From: JAWXBG01 sp044375415
GTDB taxonomy: Bacteria > Bacteroidota > Bacteroidia > Flavobacteriales_D > Sanyastnellaceae
DNA length: 12,208 bases
NCBI GenBank assembly: GCA_044375415.1
Contig: JBILMS010000079.1
Span: forward strand, 1-12,208
Direction of reading: 5' to 3'
Positions 1-5,435 of the stretch are shown here, in pieces. Position 1 is the first letter of the stretch, and the number at the start of each line of letters is the position of its first letter. The translations under genes were made by a program, and so were the position numbers. The notes below the pieces were generated by a model. The model had not been told where the DNA came from, did no database searches, and saw only the letters and a list, made by a program, of their open reading frames with translations.

Positions 1-33
1 AGGTGGGAAATTTAGAATATTTGGATATTATTG

Positions 34-50
34 TTAACCTTTTGCGTTAA
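34..50. promoter_or_regulatory. candidate higBA operator palindrome
   Basis: Two 5-bp arms, TTAAC (34-38) and GTTAA (46-50), form a perfect inverted repeat around a 7-nt spacer, centred about 26 bp before the GTG start of higB. Antitoxins of the HigA/MqsA kind repress their own operon by binding such palindromes, and the left arm followed by CTTTT resembles the MqsA operator as I remember it. The position next to the promoter region fits autoregulation. Binding is inferred from position and symmetry only. Confidence 0.4.
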
Positions 51-57
51 TACTATT

Positions 58-65
58 TATATTTG
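58..65 (+). promoter_or_regulatory. TAnnTTTG-type -7 box upstream of higB
   Basis: TATATTTG matches the Bacteroidota -7 consensus TAnnTTTG exactly and lies directly downstream of the palindrome. A TTTG at 41-44 could be the -33 element, but the 13-nt gap is shorter than the usual 17-23. The box ends two bases before the GTG start, so a transcript from it would be leaderless or would start inside the gene. This makes the assignment doubtful. Confidence 0.25.
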
Positions 66-67
66 CA

Positions 68-400
68 GTGGAAATAAGATACAGGAGTCGCAAACTAGAA
101 AGGCAATTGACGGACCCAAAAGAGATGGTAAAGTCATTTGGTCAGATGGCTCGTAAAGTGAATCAAAGGCTCAAAGATCTATCCGATGCTGAGAGTTTGG
201 CAATTATGAGAACCATTTCCGCTTCAAGATGTCATGAATTAACAGGTAAACGCAAAGGCGAATTGGCAGTAGATGTTTCCAATAGCTACCGGTTGATTTT
301 TAAACCCAATCACGACCCCATACCCCGGAAGATTGACGGTGGCTTAGATTGGGAGAAGGTTACAAAAATTGAACTGATCGAAATAGAAGACTACCATTAA
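68..400 (+). CDS. higB: HigB-like type II toxin (RelE/ParE superfamily)
   Basis: A 110-residue protein resembling HigB/RelE-type toxins, which as a family cleave mRNA, mostly on the ribosome. The pattern seen is a basic N-terminal half, then the family block around residues 53-76 (ARG-CYS-HIS-GLU-LEU, then KGELAVDVS and YRLIF), and an acidic C-terminus ending IEIEDYH. The length is normal for the family. The start is a GTG at 68; no upstream ATG fits and the next in-frame starts would remove conserved residues. The gene is followed after 10 nt by a HigA-type antitoxin, the usual toxin-first higBA order. Activity cannot be judged from sequence; catalytic residues vary in this family. Confidence 0.85.
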   Translation: MEIRYRSRKLERQLTDPKEMVKSFGQMARKVNQRLKDLSDAESLAIMRTISASRCHELTGKRKGELAVDVSNSYRLIFKPNHDPIPRKIDGGLDWEKVTKIELIEIEDYH

Positions 401-410
401 TAGAATCACC

Positions 411-1502
411 ATGAGAACGACACTTGATATAGCAAAGTCCTTACTCTCCCCACCCGGGGATACTATTCAGGAACATATAGATTTTATGGGTATGAGCCAG
501 GCTGAACTTGCCGAAAGAATGGGAAGACCGAAGGAAAAAATCAACGACATCATCAAAGGAAGAGAGCCCATCAGCACTGCTACGGCCTTTCAATTGGAGA
601 AAGTACTTGGAATACCGGCCGGTTTTTGGCTGAACAGAGAAAAGACATACCGCACCGAACTATACGAATTGCAACACCAAGAAGAACTTGCAAAAGAAAA
701 GGATTGGTTAGCCGCCTTTCCTGTAAATGAGATGAGGAAATTGGGTTGGTTGCCCGACACAAAGGAAAAACATTCGTTGGTCGACAGTCTACTTAAATTC
801 TTTAGTGTTGCATCTGCCGAAGAATGGCAACGCATATACGTTGATGAAGAAGTATCGGTGGCGTTCAGAGTTTCTTTAGCCCATACGCAAAGTCCTCATT
901 CTATTTCCGCATGGTTGCGAAAAGGCGAATTGCAAGCCAAAGAAATTGAATTGGCAGAATTTGATAAAAGGAAATTCAAAGATGCCTTAGGCAAAATCAA
1001 AGAACTTGCTTTTCAGATGCCGAAAGATTTTTCAAAACAACTACAAATAATTTGTGCCAATTGCGGTGTAGCAGTCGTGTTCACCAAAAATTTGCCGAAA
1101 GCGCCCATTAGCGGAGCGACCCGATGGTTTCATAATAGGCCCATCATTCAACTCTCGGGTAGATTCAAAACCAACGATCATTTTTGGTTTACATTTTTTC
1201 ATGAAGCAGCTCACATCATTTTACACGGTAAAAAGGATATTTTCCTCGAGAATGTGGAGGGTACAGAGATGGACAAAGAGAAGGAAGAAGAAGCTGACTT
1301 CTTTGCCTCAAGAACATTGATTGATGATAAAGATTGGAGGGAAATATCGCAAGATTTGCCCTTGACACTCTTACAAATACAAAGCATCGCGAAGGTCTTA
1401 AGAATTCATCCCGGTATTATTGTAGGTCGTCTTCAACATGAGGACAGGGTGTCAAAAGCATTTGGCAATGTTTTAAAAACCAAACTTGAACTCTTTGCTT
1501 AA
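411..1502 (+). CDS. higA: HigA-type antitoxin fused to ImmA/IrrE-family metallopeptidase domain
   Basis: A 363-residue two-domain protein. Residues about 17-75 form an XRE-type helix-turn-helix of the HigA family (SQAELAERMGRPKEKIN, then a GIPAGFWLNRE ending). The C-terminal part has an HExxH zinc-protease motif, HEAAH at residues 264-268, followed by an acidic EEEAD segment near 292-296 that could supply the third zinc ligand, as in ImmA/IrrE (COG2856) peptidases. Ordinary HigA proteins are about 100 residues, so this is the long, fused form. It presumably neutralises the upstream toxin and represses the operon. The peptidase could act on the antitoxin itself or on another regulator, which is inference. 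It is co-transcribed with higB across a 10-nt gap. Confidence 0.85.
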   Translation: MRTTLDIAKSLLSPPGDTIQEHIDFMGMSQAELAERMGRPKEKINDIIKGREPISTATAFQLEKVLGIPAGFWLNREKTYRTELYELQHQEELAKEKDWLAAFPVNEMRKLGWLPDTKEKHSLVDSLLKFFSVASAEEWQRIYVDEEVSVAFRVSLAHTQSPHSISAWLRKGELQAKEIELAEFDKRKFKDALGKIKELAFQMPKDFSKQLQIICANCGVAVVFTKNLPKAPISGATRWFHNRPIIQLSGRFKTNDHFWFTFFHEAAHIILHGKKDIFLENVEGTEMDKEKEEEADFFASRTLIDDKDWREISQDLPLTLLQIQSIAKVLRIHPGIIVGRLQHEDRVSKAFGNVLKTKLELFA

Positions 1503-1748
1503 GGGCGCAAAAACTGCGTGCCAGGCGAATCTTTTGCTTTTATAGGTTTCGGTAAATCACAGATACGGTAGAACTAGCGAAACTCAAAGAGTATTTCAAA
1601 CCGGACGGCATAATTGCTCCAATCAATACTCCAATCCTCCCTTCTTAAATTACGTGAATCATGTTATGGATTGACAGAATCCCGTAAAATCTGCTGCGGG
1701 GATCTTCCGCAATTTTGAAATTCGCTAAAAACATAGTAAACAAAAAGC
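1503..1748. other. intergenic stretch after higBA with possible gene remnant
   Basis: These 246 bases hold no convincing gene. A 30-codon open stretch without a start codon (1556-1648, plus strand) reads ITDTVELAKLKEYFKPDG and onward to a stop. It looks protein-like but I cannot assign it. It may be the tail of a gene eroded when the toxin-antitoxin pair arrived, or chance. Confidence 0.3.
1695..1711 (+). terminator. weak hairpin upstream of the DUF2383 gene
   Basis: TGCGG (1695-1699) pairs with CCGCA (1707-1711) around a 7-nt loop. Outer AAAAT (1686-1690) and ATTTT (1712-1716) could extend the stem across a four-base bulge. The following T run is short and part of the stem, so this is at best a weak terminator for higBA, or a structure in the leader of the next operon. 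Confidence 0.2.
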
Positions 1749-2207
1749 ATGAAAAACGAAGAAACAGTAGATGTGTTAAACAAGCTCATCACTATCAATA
1801 ATGATAGAATAGAGGGTTACGACACAGCTGCTAAAGAAACTGAAGAACAAGATTTGAAAACCTTATTTGCACAGTTCACTGCTACCAGTAGACAGTGCAA
1901 TGCGGAATTAATCAATGAAGTCGTTAAACTGGGAGGCACACCTTCCGAAGGCACGAGGACAACCGGAAAATTCTTTCGCGTGTGGATGGATGTGAAATCT
2001 GCATTGACCGGTAAAGACCGTAAAGCCATACTCAACTCATGCGAATACGGCGAAGATGTTGCAAAAGACACGTATGAGAAGACATTGGAAAATGATTCCG
2101 AAGAGTTGACTTCCGAACAAAAAACCATGATAAAGGCACAACATACTTTGTCGAAAGCGGATCACGATAAAGTGAAAACCATGCTCGAAGCTTGGGAGAC
2201 GGCTTAA
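1749..2207 (+). CDS. DUF2383 / PA2169-family four-helix-bundle protein
   Basis: A 152-residue, all-helical, soluble protein resembling the PA2169 family (DUF2383), which has a ferritin-like four-helix fold. Visible family hallmarks are LNKLI near residue 10, a D..EGYDTAA block (19-28), L..LF..F (37-43), LGG.P (61-65), the RVW..VKSALTG segment (77-88), and the E.GEDVAKD.Y block (99-109). No signal peptide or membrane segment is present. The function of the family is not established; a stress or metal-related role is sometimes assumed from the fold. It is the first gene of a tight trio, with 15 nt to the next start, and is preceded by 246 non-coding bases where a promoter is expected, though no clear box is seen. 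Confidence 0.85.
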   Translation: MKNEETVDVLNKLITINNDRIEGYDTAAKETEEQDLKTLFAQFTATSRQCNAELINEVVKLGGTPSEGTRTTGKFFRVWMDVKSALTGKDRKAILNSCEYGEDVAKDTYEKTLENDSEELTSEQKTMIKAQHTLSKADHDKVKTMLEAWETA

Positions 2208-2222
2208 TTCGTTGTTCGTTTT

Positions 2223-2618
2223 ATGATACAGCATTTGCCGGATTTGCCACCAAACATAGTTGGCTTCAAAGCCACGGGAGAAATCACGGAAAATGATTTC
2301 ATCGACACCGTCATGCCGAAAGTACAAGCACTAATTGATAAGACAGGTAAACTGAATTATTTATTAGTGCTTGACACTTCGCTGAAAAACTTCACCTTGG
2401 GTTCATGGATCAAAGATGCCACCATGGGCATCAAACATCTAACCAAATGGAATCGGGCAGCCATCGTTTCTGATGTGGATGGTATCCGCACATTTACCAA
2501 CTTCTTTAGTTACCTCATGCCCGGAGAATTTAAAGGATTTGAACACAAAGATCTGGACCAAGCGATAGACTGGGTTTGCAGAAAAAATTACGATTTAAAA
2601 TCAATATGCCACACATAG
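2223..2618 (+). CDS. SpoIIAA-like (STAS-fold) protein
   Basis: A 131-residue soluble protein resembling the SpoIIAA-like family (DUF3478), a STAS-like fold. It shows the N-terminal GFKATGEIT strand, the DF...V.P.V..LID segment, a central LLVLDTSLKNFTLG strand-loop, the KW.RAAIVSD strand and the C-terminal PGE.K.F...DLDQAIDWV block. Relatives of this family are often found beside membrane, stress or redox proteins; their ligand is not firmly known, and the canonical phosphorylatable serine of true anti-anti-sigma factors cannot be confirmed here. It lies 15 nt after the DUF2383 gene and its end overlaps the next gene by 13 nt, so the three are probably one transcript. Confidence 0.8.
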   Translation: MIQHLPDLPPNIVGFKATGEITENDFIDTVMPKVQALIDKTGKLNYLLVLDTSLKNFTLGSWIKDATMGIKHLTKWNRAAIVSDVDGIRTFTNFFSYLMPGEFKGFEHKDLDQAIDWVCRKNYDLKSICHT

Positions 2619-3169
2619 CCATCTTATCATCGAGCGTTCGAAGAGATCGAAAAAGTCATAGCGTAGCCTTATACTTTCATTCGTATTTACAAGAACATAA
2701 TTTTGCCACTACCGAAATAGTGGATCTGAAAGAATATAACTTTCCTATTTTCGAAGACAGGCTGAAAACCATGCAAAATCCTACTGAGCAAGTTCGTGAT
2801 TTTGCAGATAAAATCCGGTCCGCCGATGGAATTATCATTGTCACTCCCGAATACAACGGCAGCATTCCGGCGAGTTTAAAAAACGCTGTAGACTTGTTGT
2901 ACGATGAGTGGCACGGCAAACCCATATCTATAAGCACGGTATCGAACGGTATCTTTGGTGGTTCGCAAGCCTTAATTGCATTGCAATTTGTGCTTTGGAA
3001 AATAGGGGCGTGGACCGTTACACATATGTTTCCTGTTCCCAATGTGACGGAACATTTTGATGAACATGGCAAAGCACTCAAGCAAGCGGAAACAGATAAA
3101 AGGGCGGATGAGTTTTTAGTTGAATTATTGAAGAGTATAGAAGCAAACAAACTGGCGGTCACTTCTTAA
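2606..3169 (+). CDS. NADPH-dependent FMN reductase family protein (flavodoxin-like)
   Basis: A 187-residue flavodoxin-fold protein resembling the NADPH-dependent FMN reductase family (PF03358), which includes FMN, azo, quinone and chromate reductases. Seen are the N-terminal phosphate-binding loop SSSVRRDRKSHSVA after the first strand and the hallmark PEYNG.IPASLKNAVDLL block near residues 88-105, which contacts flavin, followed by VSNG.FGG. An upstream in-frame start at 2576 would add ten basic residues before the first strand; the ATG at 2606 (MPHIAIL) places the strand at the terminus as in relatives and is preferred. It overlaps the SpoIIAA-like gene by 13 nt, implying coupled translation. 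The substrate cannot be told from sequence. Confidence 0.85.
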   Translation: MPHIAILSSSVRRDRKSHSVALYFHSYLQEHNFATTEIVDLKEYNFPIFEDRLKTMQNPTEQVRDFADKIRSADGIIIVTPEYNGSIPASLKNAVDLLYDEWHGKPISISTVSNGIFGGSQALIALQFVLWKIGAWTVTHMFPVPNVTEHFDEHGKALKQAETDKRADEFLVELLKSIEANKLAVTS

Positions 3170-3186
3170 AAAGGATATCGTAAACA

Positions 3187-3214
3187 TTTGCGTAATTCCA
3201 TCTATTTACTTTCG
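3187..3214 (+). promoter_or_regulatory. candidate promoter for tspO
   Basis: TTTG at 3187-3190 and TACTTTCG at 3207-3214 match the Bacteroidota -33 and -7 boxes (TTTG and TAnnTTTG) except for one base, with a 16-nt gap, one short of the usual range. The predicted transcript would have a leader of about 100 nt before tspO. Weak but the best candidate in this gap. Confidence 0.3.
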
Positions 3215-3321
3215 GTAAAAAACGTCGGTATCTGAATGAAGCCTATATTCGCCAATGTCGGTGTGGGCACGTCAAAATATGTTCTTTCAGCCCGCCGCGA
3301 AACAACTATCATTTTCTGACT

Positions 3322-3813
3322 ATGGAATCATCATCTAAACTATCATCAACCTGGAAATTTATCATTGCCATTCTTCTTTGCGAAGCAGTTGGAATTTCAA
3401 GTGGATTGTTGGCGAGTGCTAGCAAGAACAGTTGGTTCGACACACTGCAAAAACCCGCTTGGAATCCCCCGGCTTATTTATTTGGTCCGGTGTGGACAAC
3501 ACTTTATTTTCTCATGGGTATTTCGTTGGCTCTTATTTGGACGAACAAAGCCCCTGAAATAGATAAACGAAAAGCATATACTTTATTTGCCCTCCAACTT
3601 TTTCTGAATTTCTGGTGGAGCATTTTATTCTTCAATTTCCACTCGCCGGCTCTGGCTCTGGTGGATATTATTTTAATGGTTATCACGATCATTCTCACCA
3701 TCGTTAGTTTCTCTTTTTTCTCAAGGACCGCTTCATGGCTTCTCGTGCCATACATCGCTTGGGTATCATTCGCTACGCTTTTAAACTTTACCATTTGGAA
3801 CTTGAACCGGTGA
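3322..3813 (+). CDS. tspO: TspO/MBR family tryptophan-rich sensory protein
   Basis: A 163-residue, five-helix membrane protein of the TspO/MBR family (bacterial relatives of the mitochondrial translocator protein). The hallmark runs from W38 to S68: LQKPAWNPPAYLFGPVWT followed by LYFLMGIS. Further signatures are LN.WWSILFF (94-103) and PYIAW.SFATLLN (143-155). Family members bind porphyrins and, in animals, cholesterol; in Rhodobacter TspO tunes photopigment and carotenoid gene expression in response to oxygen and light. Bacteroidota often carry tspO near carotenoid or cryptochrome genes, and the crt genes begin about 3.5 kb downstream here. A 152-nt gap precedes it, so it is likely the start of a transcript. 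A regulatory role here is inference. Confidence 0.93.
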   Translation: MESSSKLSSTWKFIIAILLCEAVGISSGLLASASKNSWFDTLQKPAWNPPAYLFGPVWTTLYFLMGISLALIWTNKAPEIDKRKAYTLFALQLFLNFWWSILFFNFHSPALALVDIILMVITIILTIVSFSFFSRTASWLLVPYIAWVSFATLLNFTIWNLNR

Positions 3814-3886
3814 CCCTTGGAAGTCAATAGGAGAGCATAAAATAAATCGGCCAAACAGAAATACATAACCAACAAATAACTCGGAT

Positions 3887-4336
3887 ATGAAGACAACGAT
3901 TCAATCAAATCAATATGCCGATAGGCTTTTATTTCTTGGAGTACTTTTATTTTTATTCGGACTGCTCATTGGCTTGTTTATTCCATTAATGACTAATCCG
4001 CGAATGGGTCTTTCCGCACATTTGGAAGGCACCTTGAATGGGATGTTTTTGGCAATACTTGGACTTATATGGAGCAAAATTGTAGTAAAGGACAAGTGGT
4101 TAACTTTTACCTTTTGGTTGACTCTGTACGGCTCCTTTGCCAATTTTGTGGCAGTGACCATTGCTGCCGCAACAGGGGCAGGTAAAATGATGCCCCTTGC
4201 CGGCGGAAAAGAGGGCACAACGACTATGGAGGCTGTGATTTCCTTTTTGCTCATATCGCTCTCGCTAGCCATGGTGGCAGTCTGTATCATTGTGCTAACG
4301 GGTCTTTATAGATACATTAAAAGTCATCGGGAGTAG
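3887..4336 (+). CDS. hydroxylaminobenzene mutase / styrene-oxide isomerase (HAB/SOI) family membrane protein
   Basis: A 149-residue, four-helix membrane protein (helices near 14-34, 48-66, 74-96 and 115-141). The strongly conserved block NPRMGLSAHLEGTLNGMF (residues 37-54) and the WL.LYGS.AN segment (77-86) match hydroxylaminobenzene mutases and the styrene-oxide isomerase StyC, often mis-annotated as 'hydrogenase' in Bacteroidota. StyC uses a haem bound by a helix histidine to open epoxides to aldehydes; H45 in the SAHLEG motif is the obvious candidate ligand here. The natural substrate of bacteroidotal homologues is unknown. It follows tspO after 73 nt on the same strand and may share its transcript. 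The family assignment is solid, the reaction is not. Confidence 0.8.
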   Translation: MKTTIQSNQYADRLLFLGVLLFLFGLLIGLFIPLMTNPRMGLSAHLEGTLNGMFLAILGLIWSKIVVKDKWLTFTFWLTLYGSFANFVAVTIAAATGAGKMMPLAGGKEGTTTMEAVISFLLISLSLAMVAVCIIVLTGLYRYIKSHRE

Positions 4337-4344
4337 AATGCCAA

Positions 4345-4436
4345 AACAGTTCGGAGTTCGGAGAAACAGAAACAGGGCACACGCAAAACGTTTTGTACAC
4401 ATCGATAGGACTATTCTCCGAATAGGTCCTTCGCAT
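4345..4436 (+). repeat. direct repeat, copy 1
   Basis: This 92-bp unit recurs at 4601-4693. It opens with a tandem 7-mer (AGTTCGG twice), contains the 12-bp palindrome CAAAACGTTTTG (4384-4395), and ends in the left arm of a hairpin (GAATAGGTCCTTCGCAT). The first ~58 bases differ from copy 2 at only four positions; the last third is more divergent. An internal inverted repeat (4408-4416 with 4420-4429, one bulged base) competes for bases 4427-4429 with the next hairpin. Confidence 0.85.
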
Positions 4437-4460
4437 CGCGCTTGTTGCGCGAGCGAAGGA
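4427..4460. repeat. REP-like hairpin, 14-bp stem
   Basis: TCCTTCGC (4427-4434) pairs with GCGAAGGA (4453-4460) and TCGCGC (4436-4441) with GCGCGA (4447-4452). One A (4435) is bulged and the loop is TTGTT. It continues into GATGACGG. GTCATCCTTCGC-type inverted repeats are, from memory, dispersed intergenic elements in many Bacteroidota genomes; that is recollection, not a search result. Confidence 0.8.
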
Positions 4461-4487
4461 TGACGGTTTGGCGGTAAAAAATAGATG

Positions 4488-4528
4488 GGGGGTGGAATGG
4501 GGCCGCGCAGCGGCCCCATTCCACCCCC
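4488..4528. terminator. perfect 19-bp inverted repeat with 3-nt loop
   Basis: Left arm 4488-4506 and right arm 4510-4528 are exact reverse complements around the loop GCA. The stem begins with five G:C pairs and ends in CCGC/GCGG, so it should be very stable. No T tract follows on the plus strand. On the minus strand a run of six T follows the stem after about 6 nt, which is a little far for a standard intrinsic terminator. It could end transcription from the tspO side, protect mRNA ends, or be a mobile-repeat core. Confidence 0.7.
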
Positions 4529-4550
4529 ACCACACAAAACGCGCACGTCA

Positions 4551-4596
4551 CCCTGAGTGAATCGACCCGAGGCACGAGGGTCGATGAATCGAAGGG
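4551..4596. repeat. CCCTGAG/TCGAAGGG-type inverted repeat
   Basis: ATCGACCC (4561-4568) pairs with GGGTCGAT (4578-4585) around a 9-nt loop. The outer CCCT (4551-4554) pairs with AGGG (4593-4596) across unpaired flanks. CACCCTGAG...TCGAAGGG elements are common dispersed palindromes in bacterial intergenic regions, as I recall. It immediately precedes copy 2 of the direct repeat. Confidence 0.65.
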
Positions 4597-4600
4597 CAAT

Positions 4601-4693
4601 AACAGTTCGGAGTTCGGAGAAACGGAAACAGGGTACACGCAAAACGTTTTGGACGCATCGTCAAGACTGTTACCTGAATAGGTTCTCTTGCAT
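4601..4693 (+). repeat. direct repeat, copy 2
   Basis: Second copy of the 92-bp unit, 256 bp after the first, with one inserted base and a handful of substitutions. It keeps the tandem AGTTCGG, the CAAAACGTTTTG palindrome (4640-4651) and the GAATAGGT..T box. The hairpin that follows copy 1 is replaced here by a much shorter one, CTCT (4685-4688) with AGAG (4696-4699), so stem-forming ability is kept although the sequence changed. Confidence 0.85.
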
Positions 4694-4785
4694 TGAGAGG
4701 CAATCCGTTTTTCCCATCAAAAATGAACACAAGGAAAAACATCTTGTTCTCGAGGAGTAGAAGAGATGTACAATTCAATTCCGCG

Positions 4786-5394
4786 ATGCAAATAAATAAG
4801 GGACAACTAGAAGAACGGGAGCAACGATATCGAACGGCATTTGTAAATTCATTGGCCGGATTTCGTCAAGCAGTATTAGTTGGCACGAAGTCTTCAGAGG
4901 GCCATACAAATCTGGCGATATTTAATTCGCTCATTCACTTAGGTTCAAATCCGGCATTATTTGGATTGATAAATCGGCCCGACAGTGTGCAGCGCGACAC
5001 ATTGCAAAACATCGTGGAAACGGGAGAATACACGCTTAATTTTATCCGAGCTTCGGCATATAAAAAAGCTCATCAAACCTCGGCCCGCTATGAAAAGGGT
5101 ATTTCTGAGTTTGAAAAAGTGGGTTTCACACCGATGTATCATTCCGTTTGCAAGGCCCCATTTGTAGAAGAGGCCGTAGTGAAAATAGCCATGAAATTTG
5201 AGGAGAGTATTCCCATCGCCATCAATGGAACCATACTCATTGTGGGTAGCATTGTGCAGGTGGACCTCAGTGATGAAATCGTCGGCGCCGATGGATTTGT
5301 AAATTTGACTGCCGCCGAAGTCTTAATCAGTCAAGGGCTTGATGCCTATTTTGTTTCAAGCTCCGTTGGCCGTTTGCCTTACGCAAAACCATAA
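4786..5394 (+). CDS. flavin reductase-like domain protein
   Basis: A 202-residue protein resembling the flavin reductase-like (FMN-binding split barrel) family, typical of the Bacteroidota branch. It shows RTAFVNSLAGFRQAVLVGTKS at the start of the barrel, TNLAIFNSLIHLGSNPALFG (FMN-binding region), RPDSVQRDTLQNI and GEYTLNFI. A TTG start at 4693 would extend it by 31 residues that include the end of the direct repeat and have a basic, low-complexity character; the ATG at 4786 gives the normal family N-terminus and is chosen, though ATG 4723 is also in frame. It probably reduces or binds FMN; the partner enzyme is unknown. It leads a group with the FAD oxidoreductase 41 nt downstream. Confidence 0.85.
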   Translation: MQINKGQLEEREQRYRTAFVNSLAGFRQAVLVGTKSSEGHTNLAIFNSLIHLGSNPALFGLINRPDSVQRDTLQNIVETGEYTLNFIRASAYKKAHQTSARYEKGISEFEKVGFTPMYHSVCKAPFVEEAVVKIAMKFEESIPIAINGTILIVGSIVQVDLSDEIVGADGFVNLTAAEVLISQGLDAYFVSSSVGRLPYAKP

Positions 5395-5422
5395 GTACAA
5401 ATACAAGCAGATATCGAAACAC

Positions 5423-5430
5423 TATTTTTG
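5423..5430 (+). promoter_or_regulatory. TAnnTTTG match before the FAD oxidoreductase gene
   Basis: TATTTTTG matches the Bacteroidota -7 consensus but has no TTG/TTTG at the right distance upstream and ends only 5 nt before the ATG at 5436. If used it would give a leaderless or nearly leaderless mRNA. It may be chance. Confidence 0.2.
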
Positions 5431-5435
5431 TAGAA

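Larger units (their letters stand above)
4337..4785. other. non-coding, GC-rich repeat block
   Basis: About 450 bases without a credible gene, separating the HAB/SOI gene from the flavin reductase gene. It holds two ~92 bp direct repeats (4345-4436 and 4601-4693), a 14-bp-stem hairpin (4427-4460), a 19-bp perfect hairpin (4488-4528) and a third inverted repeat (4551-4596), all listed separately. Open frames crossing it on both strands are by-products of the palindromic, GC-rich sequence. The last ~90 bases (4694-4785) look like an ordinary leader for the next gene, without a clear promoter box. Confidence 0.75.

Noticed and set aside
580..835. Minus-strand open frames inside higA
   Set aside because: They lie within a well-supported coding region, have no family resemblance and are shadows of the real frame.
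1556..1648. Short open stretch after higBA as a real small gene
   Set aside because: It has no start codon or ribosome site and only 30 codons; kept only as a possible remnant.
3504..3908. Minus-strand open frame opposite tspO
   Set aside because: It covers a clear TspO coding sequence and shows no recognisable domain.
4345..4693. CRISPR array
   Set aside because: Only two long, imperfect repeats with one structured 164-bp interval; no regular short repeats, spacers or cas genes.
4345..4693. Insertion sequence
   Set aside because: Repeats are direct rather than inverted and no transposase gene lies between them.
4295..4778. Several overlapping open frames on both strands in the repeat block
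   Set aside because: They follow the direct repeats and GC-rich palindromes, look like no known family, overlap one another, and some run into the ends of real genes.
4693..4785. N-terminal extension of the flavin reductase-like gene from a TTG
   Set aside because: The extra 31 residues start at the last base of the repeat and do not resemble the family N-terminus; ATG 4786 gives the expected start.
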